Positions 1 to 5,159 of a stretch of DNA of 5,159 nucleotides are shown in pieces (position 1 is the first letter of the stretch; every line of letters starts with the position of its first letter). A program made the translations under genes and the position numbers. Under the pieces are notes generated by a model. It did not search any database, was not told the origin of the DNA, and saw only the letters and a program-made list of their open reading frames with translations. The stretch is from Pseudomonadota bacterium (GTDB lineage: Bacteria > Pseudomonadota > Gammaproteobacteria > Burkholderiales > Burkholderiaceae_B), in the NCBI GenBank assembly GCA_021793095.1, contig JAJYTK010000091.1, positions 1 to 5,159 of the forward strand, written 5' to 3'.

Positions 1-410
1 GGAATCACGATGGCATCGGCCATCTTCATTTTTAACAGTCCATCCTCCTCATACGACTGGTGCAGCATCAGTAGGTCATAAGCCGCACTACGCGCGGCCA
101 GTAGCTCAACCGGATGGTTTGTTTGGCTATGTAATTCAAAATAGCCTGCGGCGGGTACATCCCCTGGCAACCAACGCACCCAGCATTGCTCAATGACTAT
201 CTCATGGCTGGGCTGAGCCTGGGCAAATGCAGCACCATAATCTGGTTGCTCGCCAGAGCTGTGGTGCGCGTGGTCATGAGCCTCGTGCGCATGTTCAGGA
301 TGCTCATGCGCCTCATGGACATGCCCGATGTGCCCCTGCGCCGCCACAGTGTTTAGGCCCCAAAGGCCAATTGCCATTACAGAAATCAAGTTGTTCAAAT
401 AAATATTCAT
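1..410 (-). CDS. PCu(A)C-family periplasmic copper chaperone with His-rich N-terminus (3' end cut by window edge)
   Basis: The minus-strand reading frame opens with ATG at 410 and stays open for 136 codons to the window edge. Residues 1-24 form a plausible Sec signal peptide: a short polar start, a hydrophobic core with MAIGLWGL, then VAA|Q. Residues 27-50 are extremely His-rich (11 His in 24 residues, with HEAHEH and HEAHDH as a near repeat). From about residue 70 the chain matches the PCu(A)C (DUF461) fold: WVRW at 77-80, AAGYFEL at 87-93, then H117, exactly ten residues, and M128. This is the first half of the family's HX10MX21HXM Cu(I) site; the HXM half lies beyond the window. Family members carry Cu(I) in the periplasm, often for cytochrome oxidase CuA assembly. 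An AGG at 418-420 sits 7 nt before the start as ribosome binding site. It is divergent from the MATE gene. The family call is firm; the physiological partner is unknown. Confidence 0.85.
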   Translation of the reverse strand, partial: MNIYLNNLISVMAIGLWGLNTVAAQGHIGHVHEAHEHPEHAHEAHDHAHHSSGEQPDYGAAFAQAQPSHEIVIEQCWVRWLPGDVPAAGYFELHSQTNHPVELLAARSAAYDLLMLHQSYEEDGLLKMKMADAIVI

Positions 411-555
411 GCGGCTACCTAACTCATAGATCAGCAACAGATGATCCGCTGATCAACAAAACACTATTTTAATACGCTCAAGCTTTATGCGTACGCGCTG
501 GAAATGAGCATATTTTACATTTATTTTAATTTGACCGTAGCTATACCCAAAAAAT
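411..555. promoter_or_regulatory. Divergent intergenic region between copper-chaperone and MATE genes
   Basis: This 145-bp gap must hold the promoters of both divergent genes. It contains an inverted repeat, GATCAGC at 429-435 and GCTGATC at 448-454, separated by 12 bp. The repeat lies in the 5' leader or promoter of the minus-strand chaperone gene. The part near the MATE start (511-555) is AT-rich. I could not find a well-spaced sigma-70 -35/-10 pair for either gene: TTGACC at 531-536 would place its -10 on the MATE start codon, and TTTACA at 514-519 lacks a partner at 17 bp. No known regulator box is recognised. Confidence 0.4.
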
Positions 556-1923
556 ATGTGGCTTAAAGAAACCCGCGCATCCATCAAACTCGGTTATCCG
601 CTGATTCTGACCAATTTGGCACAGATCGCAATTTTAACGACCAATACCATTTACTTTGGGCAGCTGGGCAAGGCCGAGCTGGCGGCAGCCTCCTTGGCTG
701 CCAGCCTTTACCAGGTCACCATGATATTTAGTTTGGGGCTGGTCTCGGCAACAGTCCCCATGCTTGCCAATGTGCTGGGTCAGCGACGCAGCAACATACG
801 ACAGGTGCGACGCATTTTACGACATGGCTTTCTCTCGGCGTTACTCATTGCGTTGCCCTTTTGGTTGCTGCTATGGCATGCCGATACGCTTTTAATCGCC
901 TTGGGCCAACGCCCTGAAACAGTGCAGCGTGCCCTGCCCTATATGCATACGTTGCAATGGGGGCTACTGCCGTATTTACTGTATATCGTATTGCGCTCTT
1001 TTTTAGCGGCCTTAGAGCGTCCATTGTGGACATTTTTAATTGCTTGCTTGGGCATATTATTCAATGCTGCTTTAGGCGGAGCGCTCATTTTCGGTGCTTT
1101 GGGAATGCCCGCAATGGGGCTCATTGGCGGCGGTATCTCGGCAACTTTGACCAGCACATTTATGTTTTTGGGGATGGCACTACTGGTCCATAAAAAGCGT
1201 CCTTTCAGGCGCTACCATGCCTTTGGTAATTGGTGGCGCTTTGAGTGGGCCATGCTACGCGAGTTGTGGCAATTAGGGGTCCCCATTGCCATTACCTTTA
1301 CCCTAGAAACTCTGATTTTTTATGCTGGGGTCATCATGATGGGACTCATTGGCGAGACGGCGTTGGCAGCTCATGCCATTGCCATGCAGATTTCATCAGT
1401 GACTTATATGATCCCGTTAGGCTTTAGCCAAGTGGCCACCATTCGTGTGGGGCTTTCTTACGGACGGGCGCGACTCAATGACGCGATCCGCGCAGGCTGG
1501 GTAGCCTATGCCTTGGGGGTTGGCTTTATGGGGCTGGCGGCGCTGATGATGTGGTTGTTTCCAGAACGGTTGGCAGCCCTCTTTATTCGTGGCGACTCTG
1601 AGGAAAATTTGGCAGTGCTGTATCTGGCTGCACACTTTTTAGTGCTGGCCGCGATTTTTCAAATTGCTGACGGCGCCCAAGCAGTGGCCGCAGGCATGCT
1701 CAGGGGGCTTTATGATACACGCACCCCAATGCTATTAGCCTTAATTGGCTATTGGGTGTTAGGTGTCCCCATTGGGGCATTTTTGGCCTTTGGGGTGCAA
1801 CTACAGGGGACCGGTGTTTGGTTGGGCTTTACCGCGGGGCTATCGGTAGTCGCTGTCTTGTTGACCCTACGTTGGCACCGTTTTGCAGTTCGCCTACAGG
1901 CCCGCGCGGCAGCGCAGGCCTAA
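556..1923 (+). CDS. MATE-family multidrug/cation efflux transporter, NorM type
   Basis: The product is a 455-residue inner-membrane protein with about 12 hydrophobic helices in two halves, the usual MATE length and architecture. NorM transporters expel cationic drugs and dyes in exchange for Na+ or H+. Recalled comparison with Vibrio cholerae NorM aligns E251 (within FTLETL) with the TM7 glutamate E255 and D372 (within QIADGAQ) with the TM10 aspartate D371; the signature LRGLYDT is at 382-388. The TM1 aspartate D36 of that protein corresponds to N30 here (TTNTIYFG), which may alter ion coupling. ATG 556 is chosen because the typical N-terminal start (KLGYPLILTNLAQ) follows directly and no other Met occurs until residue 56. 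No good Shine-Dalgarno sequence precedes it. The gene appears monocistronic: divergent neighbour on the left, convergent ddh on the right. The substrate cannot be told from sequence. Confidence 0.9.
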   Translation: MWLKETRASIKLGYPLILTNLAQIAILTTNTIYFGQLGKAELAAASLAASLYQVTMIFSLGLVSATVPMLANVLGQRRSNIRQVRRILRHGFLSALLIALPFWLLLWHADTLLIALGQRPETVQRALPYMHTLQWGLLPYLLYIVLRSFLAALERPLWTFLIACLGILFNAALGGALIFGALGMPAMGLIGGGISATLTSTFMFLGMALLVHKKRPFRRYHAFGNWWRFEWAMLRELWQLGVPIAITFTLETLIFYAGVIMMGLIGETALAAHAIAMQISSVTYMIPLGFSQVATIRVGLSYGRARLNDAIRAGWVAYALGVGFMGLAALMMWLFPERLAALFIRGDSEENLAVLYLAAHFLVLAAIFQIADGAQAVAAGMLRGLYDTRTPMLLALIGYWVLGVPIGAFLAFGVQLQGTGVWLGFTAGLSVVAVLLTLRWHRFAVRLQARAAAQA

Positions 1924-1933
1924 AGGCGCTGCC
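1908..1933. terminator. GC-rich inverted repeat at the MATE/ddh convergent junction (possible terminator)
   Basis: A perfect 8-bp inverted repeat, GGCAGCGC at 1908-1915 and GCGCTGCC at 1926-1933, encloses a 10-nt loop that contains the MATE stop codon. Its place between convergent genes 18 bp apart suggests a role in ending transcription from both sides. Neither strand carries a T-run after the stem, so it is not a canonical intrinsic terminator. Confidence 0.3.
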
Positions 1934-1941
1934 CCGAGGAT

Positions 1942-2931
1942 TTAAAGTAGACGGGCCCGTAAATCTTCAGGTGAATGAGGTGAGATTAACGCAGGGGCAA
2001 CATCATATATAGTAAAGGCGCCAAATTGTTGGTTGGCATGCAAACGATAGGCGGCACGCGCATAGGCCACCAGCACACTCGAGGTAAATTCGGGGTTGGA
2101 ATTCAGGCGCAGAGAAAATTCATAGGTCTGGTTGCTGCCGCGCTCTGACTGAGCGCTGCGGATCACAAACCCGCCATGCGGCATGGCCTGATGTTCGCGC
2201 TCTAAGGTCTCCAGATCGATGAAATGCACCGTTGTATCAAAATCGGCAAAATAATGAGGCATATTGACGATGGTCTTCTCGACCTCTGCGGCATCGGCCC
2301 CCTCTTCAAGGACAACATAGCACTCGCGGCGGTGCTTTTCCCGAGATTCTAACTGCGGGCGCTCACCGTTACGCACACGCTGCATCGCATCCTCGGCAGG
2401 TATGGTGTATTGCACCGCGGCCTGTACCCCAGGCACGCGTCGCACCGCATCAGAGTGGCCTTGGCTCAGACCCTTGCCCCAAAAGGTGTCTGTTTGCCCA
2501 TCGGGCAATACAGCCTCAGCAATCATACGGTTGAGTGAAAACAAACCAGGGTCCCAACCTACCGCAATCACGGCAGCGTGCTGATGCGGGCGCGCCACCT
2601 CGTCGACCTGTTTAAAGTACTCAGGAATGCGGGCATGCGTATCAAAGCTATCCACAATATTGAAATGCGCTGCCCACTCTGGACCTTGGACGGGTAGATC
2701 ATCCTTGGAGCCCCCGCATAGGATAAGCACATCAATCTTATCCTTAAAAGACATCAGCTCATCCATCGCAAAGACTTGAGTTGTCTCAAACAAGGGTTTG
2801 AGCTGCGCTGGATCGCGTCGGGTAAAAATGCCCACCAGCTGCATGTCTGGATTCTGCTGCAAGGCGCTTTCCACCCCGCGCCCTAAATTGCCATACCCCA
2901 AAATACCAATACGAATAGAAGCACTCATCAT
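1942..2931 (-). CDS. ddh: meso-diaminopimelate D-dehydrogenase (NADP-dependent)
   Basis: The product is a 329-residue cytoplasmic enzyme. The family reversibly converts meso-2,6-diaminopimelate, NADP+ and water to L-2-amino-6-oxopimelate (cyclising to tetrahydrodipicolinate), NADPH and ammonia, the one-step branch of lysine/DAP synthesis. It resembles the Corynebacterium glutamicum enzyme (320 aa) along its whole length as recalled. The N-terminal Rossmann motif GYGNLG is at 12-17 and the GIFTRR strand end at 34-39 is typical of NADP binding. Substrate-site blocks follow: DSFD 94-97, GWDPG 125-129, FWGKGLSQGHSDAVRR 150-165, MPHGG 250-254 and the LNSNPEF segment 276-282. There are two consecutive ATGs. 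The second (2928) lies 7 nt from the AAGG ribosome binding site and matches the family N-terminus better; the first lies only 4 nt away. The gene starts 6 nt after the exporter stop, so the two are co-transcribed. No damage is seen. Confidence 0.94.
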   Translation of the reverse strand: MMSASIRIGILGYGNLGRGVESALQQNPDMQLVGIFTRRDPAQLKPLFETTQVFAMDELMSFKDKIDVLILCGGSKDDLPVQGPEWAAHFNIVDSFDTHARIPEYFKQVDEVARPHQHAAVIAVGWDPGLFSLNRMIAEAVLPDGQTDTFWGKGLSQGHSDAVRRVPGVQAAVQYTIPAEDAMQRVRNGERPQLESREKHRRECYVVLEEGADAAEVEKTIVNMPHYFADFDTTVHFIDLETLEREHQAMPHGGFVIRSAQSERGSNQTYEFSLRLNSNPEFTSSVLVAYARAAYRLHANQQFGAFTIYDVAPALISPHSPEDLRARLL

Positions 2932-2935
2932 TTAA

Positions 2936-2940
2936 CCTTA
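2936..2940 (-). promoter_or_regulatory. ddh ribosome binding site overlapping the exporter stop codon
   Basis: On the minus strand TAAGG combines the TAA stop of the exporter (2940-2938) with an AAGG Shine-Dalgarno element. A ribosome ending the exporter therefore sits on the ddh initiation site, which implies translational coupling. The 7-nt spacing to the second ATG (2928) favours that codon over the first (2931). Confidence 0.55.
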
Positions 2941-3579
2941 TTGAGATTCAAATAACATGCGCAGAGCAAATCCGATAAATAACAAAGCGACGGCCAAATT
3001 AGCCCCATTGCTCAGGCGGCGATAGCGACGGAATCCAGCTGCCAGTTTGGCTCCACCAAATATCAACGTCGACAAATAAGTAAAACTAAATAACTGCAGA
3101 AATGCCCCGAGCACCATAAACGCCAGCCAAGGGTGACCTTTATTCGGATCGACAAACTGCACAAAAAAGGAGACCAGAAATAAAATCGCTTTTGGATTCA
3201 GTAAGCTTAACAACAGAGCTCGGCGAAAATAACCCCCATAGGATAACTGCACTGTATCTGTTGCGGTAGTTGGACGGGGTCGGTACAGCCCATACAGAAT
3301 CTGCGCCCCTACATAAAACAAATAAGCAGCACCAGCTGCCTTGAGCGCAAAAAACAGCACTGGGTATTGCTGCAGCAAAGTACTGGCACCTGCCGCGGTC
3401 AGTAAAATCAAAACCGTATCGCCCAGAAATACCCCGCAAGCGGCCTGATAGCCCGCAGCAATGCCTCGACCGGCACTCGTGCTCAGCACAAAAAGAGAAT
3501 TGGGCCCCGGTAAAATAATAATCAAAAACAGGCCAACCAAATAAGTGCCTAGGTGCACCACGCCCCATTGCTCAAACAC
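2938..3579 (-). CDS. leuE: LeuE-like amino-acid exporter, LysE/RhtB family
   Basis: The product is a 213-residue inner-membrane protein with about six hydrophobic helices, normal for the LysE/RhtB family, which exports amino acids using the proton gradient. It resembles E. coli LeuE (leucine exporter) along its length as recalled: the start MFEQWGVVHLGTYLVG parallels MFAEYGVLNYWTYLVG. Family signatures are PGPN at 24-27, the glycine-rich GYQAACGVFLGD at 43-54 and NPKAILFLVSFFVQFVD from 128. The start is GTG at 3579, with GGGGA (3584-3588) 4 nt upstream as ribosome binding site; no ATG is available at the right place. It leads a two-gene unit with ddh (6-nt gap) and is divergent from the amidotransferase. 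The homology suggests leucine and related neutral amino acids, but the ddh linkage raises lysine or diaminopimelate as alternatives. The family call is firm; the exact substrate is not. Confidence 0.88.
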   Translation of the reverse strand: MFEQWGVVHLGTYLVGLFLIIILPGPNSLFVLSTSAGRGIAAGYQAACGVFLGDTVLILLTAAGASTLLQQYPVLFFALKAAGAAYLFYVGAQILYGLYRPRPTTATDTVQLSYGGYFRRALLLSLLNPKAILFLVSFFVQFVDPNKGHPWLAFMVLGAFLQLFSFTYLSTLIFGGAKLAAGFRRYRRLSNGANLAVALLFIGFALRMLFESQ

Positions 3580-3773
3580 CAGGTCCCCGCTTTTGTTTTT
3601 CGCTGCTCATACGATGCACCCTTTACGTCCGCTCAAACAATGCCCTAAAACCCAAGGGATACTGTGCTGATCCCATACCAACTAAGGTTTATACTAAATA
3701 ACAGGCAATGAAATAATATAACGTAAAAAACAGCCTCCCAACATATTGCTGACTGACTTTTTTAGGTCCTACC
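3580..3773. promoter_or_regulatory. Divergent intergenic region between the exporter-ddh unit and the amidotransferase gene
   Basis: This 194-bp non-coding gap should carry promoters in both directions. Its centre (about 3683-3730) is very AT-rich. On the plus strand TATACT at 3690-3695 is a plausible -10 for the amidotransferase, but no good -35 lies 16-18 bp upstream; on the minus strand the same spot reads TATAAA (3688-3693). A short inverted repeat, GGGAT 3656-3660 and ATCCC 3670-3674, could be an operator for either gene. The amidotransferase ribosome binding site is AGG at 3764-3766, 7 nt before its ATG. No regulator gene is adjacent, and no known box is recognised. Confidence 0.35.
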
Positions 3774-4493
3774 ATGACGCATTTAAATCTTTGCATCATC
3801 GAAACCGGCGCCTCTCATCCCACCATGGCCGCTCGTTATGGGCGCTATCCTCATATGATCGTGCAGTGGTTACAACCGGTGCTACCCAACGCACGATTTA
3901 CGGTGGTTTCTGTATTCGAGGGTGAGTCGTTAAATCTGGACAATCATGACTATGACGGCTTTATTGTGACGGGATCACCTCATGGGGTTTATGATGATTT
4001 GCCTTGGATCGCTCCCTTGCAAGAGCAACTCCGTGAAATAGCCCGACAAGGGCACCCCCAGCTGGGCATTTGTTTTGGCCACCAAATTATGGCTGCCGCC
4101 TTTGGTGGGACAGTCAATAAATCACACAAAGGATGGGGGATAGGCATACAGCACTATCAATTTACCTGTGCTCAATTACCCGACAGTGACGTGCTGGTTT
4201 ATCATCAGGATCAGGTCGTGCAGGCACCCGCTGAGGCTGAGGTTATTGGGGGATCGTCGCATTGTCCAATTGGTGCGCTGAAATACCCCTTTGCTGCACG
4301 TTCTATACAGTTTCATCCTGAATTTAGTAATGAGTTTGTTGCCGCATTAATCGAATTTAGAAACGACCCCATCGATGATCGCGAAGCGCAACTACAGGCC
4401 TTGGCGTCACAGCCCCTCAATAACCGCCCCTATGCACAATGGGCAGGGGATTTTTTCATGCAACATAGAAAAAACACCCCTGCCCACTCATAG
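3774..4493 (+). CDS. Stand-alone class I glutamine amidotransferase (GMP synthase-like, COG0518 type)
   Basis: The product is a 239-residue cytoplasmic protein made of a single class I glutamine amidotransferase domain. The nucleophile elbow GICFGHQ puts the catalytic Cys at C100, and FHPEF supplies the partners H181 and E183, so the triad is intact. TGSPHGVYDD at 66-75 forms the usual oxyanion-side loop, and HQDQV at 144-148 is the motif typical of the GuaA-like stand-alone group. No synthetase or ATP-pyrophosphatase domain is attached or adjacent. Such proteins hydrolyse glutamine or gamma-glutamyl compounds; relatives include plant gamma-glutamyl peptidase GGP1. The substrate here is unknown. 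ATG 3774 has AGG 7 nt upstream and precedes the first beta strand directly. The last 16 codons before the final Ser are written almost entirely by a 45-nt inverted repeat, so the extreme C-terminus may be a lineage-specific extension. Confidence 0.88.
   Translation: MTHLNLCIIETGASHPTMAARYGRYPHMIVQWLQPVLPNARFTVVSVFEGESLNLDNHDYDGFIVTGSPHGVYDDLPWIAPLQEQLREIARQGHPQLGICFGHQIMAAAFGGTVNKSHKGWGIGIQHYQFTCAQLPDSDVLVYHQDQVVQAPAEAEVIGGSSHCPIGALKYPFAARSIQFHPEFSNEFVAALIEFRNDPIDDREAQLQALASQPLNNRPYAQWAGDFFMQHRKNTPAHS
4441..4485. repeat. 45-nt near-perfect hairpin inside the amidotransferase 3' end
   Basis: GGGCAGGGG (4441-4449) is the exact reverse complement of CCCCTGCCC (4477-4485). Inside this stem, after a small A versus CA internal loop, TTTTTTC (4451-4457) pairs with GAAAAAA (4468-4474). 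Then ATG (4458-4460) pairs with CAT (4464-4466), with A4467 bulged and loop CAA. Altogether 19 base pairs form. The structure ends 5 nt before the stop codon and faces the convergent ahpF. The T-run lies within the stem, not after it, so it is not a standard intrinsic terminator on either strand, though it could still stop or stabilise transcripts at the junction. Confidence 0.7.
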
Positions 4494-4516
4494 CCTATGC
4501 GGACTCAAAGTGCAGA

Positions 4517-5159
4517 TCAGTCCTCGCCTGACCGAATCATGTAATCAAAGGCAGAGAGCGCGGCGGCTGAGCCTTGACCGGCTGCAATCACAATCTGCTT
4601 ATAGGGTACAGTCGTCGCATCACCCGCAGCAAACACCCCAGGTACCGAAGTGGCCCCGCGATCATCAATGACGATCTCGCCAAAGGGGTTGCGCTCAACA
4701 GTGCCCTCGAGCCATTCTGTATTGGGCAATAAGCCAATCTGCACAAAGACGCCCTCGAGCTCAATATCATGCATGGACTCATCACGGCGGTCCTTATAGC
4801 GCAAACCAGTGACCTTTTTGCCATCCCCTAAAATTTCGGTGGTTTCAGCCTGGGTGATGATTGTGACATTAGGCAAGCTTTCGAGCTTGCGTTGCAATAC
4901 CTCGTCAGCACGTAGCTCAGAGTCAAACTCAATCAGCGTGACATGCTTGACCAGGCCAGCCAAATCAATGGCCGCCTCGACACCCGAGTTACCGCCACCA
5001 ATCACTGCGGTGGGCTTGCCCTTGTAAAGGGGGCCATCACAGTGCGGGCAATATGCCACACCGCGGTTGCGGTATTCTTGCTCACCGGGCACACCCAGCT
5101 CGCGCCAACGGGCACCCGTCGCCAGCACCACAGTGCGCGCCTTGAGGGTGGCACCATTA
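4517..5159 (-). CDS. ahpF: Alkyl hydroperoxide reductase subunit F, C-terminal part (5' end beyond window)
   Basis: About 213 C-terminal residues are present; the frame is open to the window edge. AhpF is the flavoprotein that passes electrons from NADH through FAD and disulfides to the peroxiredoxin AhpC, removing H2O2 and organic peroxides in the cytoplasm. The visible part resembles E. coli AhpF (521 aa) from roughly residue 309 on, as recalled. It includes [16 protein letters not shown], the redox pair CPHC (codons at 5050-5048 and 5041-5039) that talks to FAD, the NADH-binding Rossmann motif [21 protein letters not shown] and the FAD-binding end [15 protein letters not shown]. The CPHC plus this C-terminus separates AhpF from the shorter thioredoxin reductases, although the N-terminal thioredoxin-like domains cannot be seen. 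The GTG at 5131 is an internal Val, not a start, because homology continues upstream of it. Stop codon TGA is at 4519-4517. An ahpC gene would be expected upstream, outside the window. Confidence 0.93.
   Translation of the reverse strand, partial: NGATLKARTVVLATGARWRELGVPGEQEYRNRGVAYCPHCDGPLYKGKPTAVIGGGNSGVEAAIDLAGLVKHVTLIEFDSELRADEVLQRKLESLPNVTIITQAETTEILGDGKKVTGLRYKDRRDESMHDIELEGVFVQIGLLPNTEWLEGTVERNPFGEIVIDDRGATSVPGVFAAGDATTVPYKQIVIAAGQGSAAALSAFDYMIRSGED

Noticed and set aside
227..472. An 81-codon plus-strand open frame across the left intergenic region
   Set aside because: It lies antisense to the His-rich part of the copper-chaperone gene, has no family resemblance, and gets its His/Pro/Ala content from the complementary CAT/GCG codons.
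531..559. TTGACC as the -35 box of a MATE promoter
   Set aside because: A 17-bp spacer would put the -10 on the start codon and transcription would begin inside the gene; no alternative Met exists before residue 56.
1951..1960. Perfect 10-bp palindrome ACGGGCCCGT
   Set aside because: It lies in the last codons of ddh, is short and GC-rich, and has no T-run or second copy; it is not distinguishable from chance.
3140..3568. A 142-codon minus-strand open frame overlapping the exporter gene
   Set aside because: It is the +1 shadow of the LeuE-like gene; only the 2938-3579 frame gives the family motifs (PGPN, NPKA) and an intact membrane protein.
4489..4499. Small palindrome CATAG-C-CTATG across the amidotransferase stop codon
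   Set aside because: A 1-nt loop cannot form an RNA hairpin with full pairing, and the arms are only 5 bp; it is noted only because it adjoins the larger 45-nt hairpin.
4375..4671. A 98-codon plus-strand open frame across the amidotransferase/ahpF junction
   Set aside because: It runs out of frame with the amidotransferase and antisense to ahpF, with no recognisable domain and an odd basic/Gln-rich composition typical of a shadow frame.
4517..5131. A complete 204-residue reductase gene starting at GTG 5131
   Set aside because: The frame continues open to the window edge, and the upstream residues (NGATLKART) still match AhpF. The gene is therefore a fragment cut by the window, and 5131 is an internal Val codon.
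1..5159. Search for mobile elements, CRISPR arrays, tRNAs, phage or defence genes
   Set aside because: No transposase or integrase motifs, no regularly spaced repeats, no tRNA-like cloverleaf and no nuclease, helicase or toxin families were seen on either strand; genes fill nearly all of the window.

Overview
The window looks like an ordinary chromosomal stretch of a Gram-negative proteobacterium, most likely a betaproteobacterium of the Burkholderiales (Alcaligenaceae-like). This placement is an inference from recalled protein resemblance and the roughly 50% G+C look of the DNA. No rRNA or other phylogenetic marker is present. All six genes are recognisable as known families, and both end genes are cut by the window edges. 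I see no tRNA, rRNA, CRISPR array, insertion sequence, phage gene or toxin-antitoxin pair.

Layout, left to right. (1) 1-410, minus: the N-terminal part of an exported PCu(A)C-type copper chaperone carrying an unusually His-rich segment after its signal peptide. (2) 411-555: a divergent intergenic region with a 7-bp inverted repeat. (3) 556-1923, plus: a full-length NorM-type MATE efflux transporter. (4) 1942-2931, minus: meso-diaminopimelate D-dehydrogenase (ddh), convergent with the MATE gene across only 18 bp. (5) 2938-3579, minus: a LeuE-like LysE/RhtB amino-acid exporter, immediately upstream of ddh and almost certainly in one transcript with it. (6) 3580-3773: a divergent AT-rich intergenic region. 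(7) 3774-4493, plus: a stand-alone class I glutamine amidotransferase of the GMP-synthase-like type. (8) 4517-5159, minus: the C-terminal part of the alkyl hydroperoxide reductase flavoprotein AhpF, convergent with the amidotransferase across 23 bp.

How the genes relate: the only real functional unit is the leuE-like/ddh pair, in which a reversible, NADPH-linked DAP/lysine-pathway enzyme is translated right behind an amino-acid exporter. The other genes are separate housekeeping, transport or stress functions: copper handling, drug/cation efflux, amide hydrolysis and peroxide defence. Both convergent junctions have an inverted repeat covering the 3' end of the plus-strand gene. The one at 4441-4485 is striking, a 45-nt near-perfect hairpin inside coding sequence.

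I found no convincing evidence of an undescribed multi-gene system. The points most worth checking are the 4441-4485 hairpin, the exporter/ddh pairing, the Asp-to-Asn change in the MATE ion-site region and the His-rich extension of the copper chaperone.
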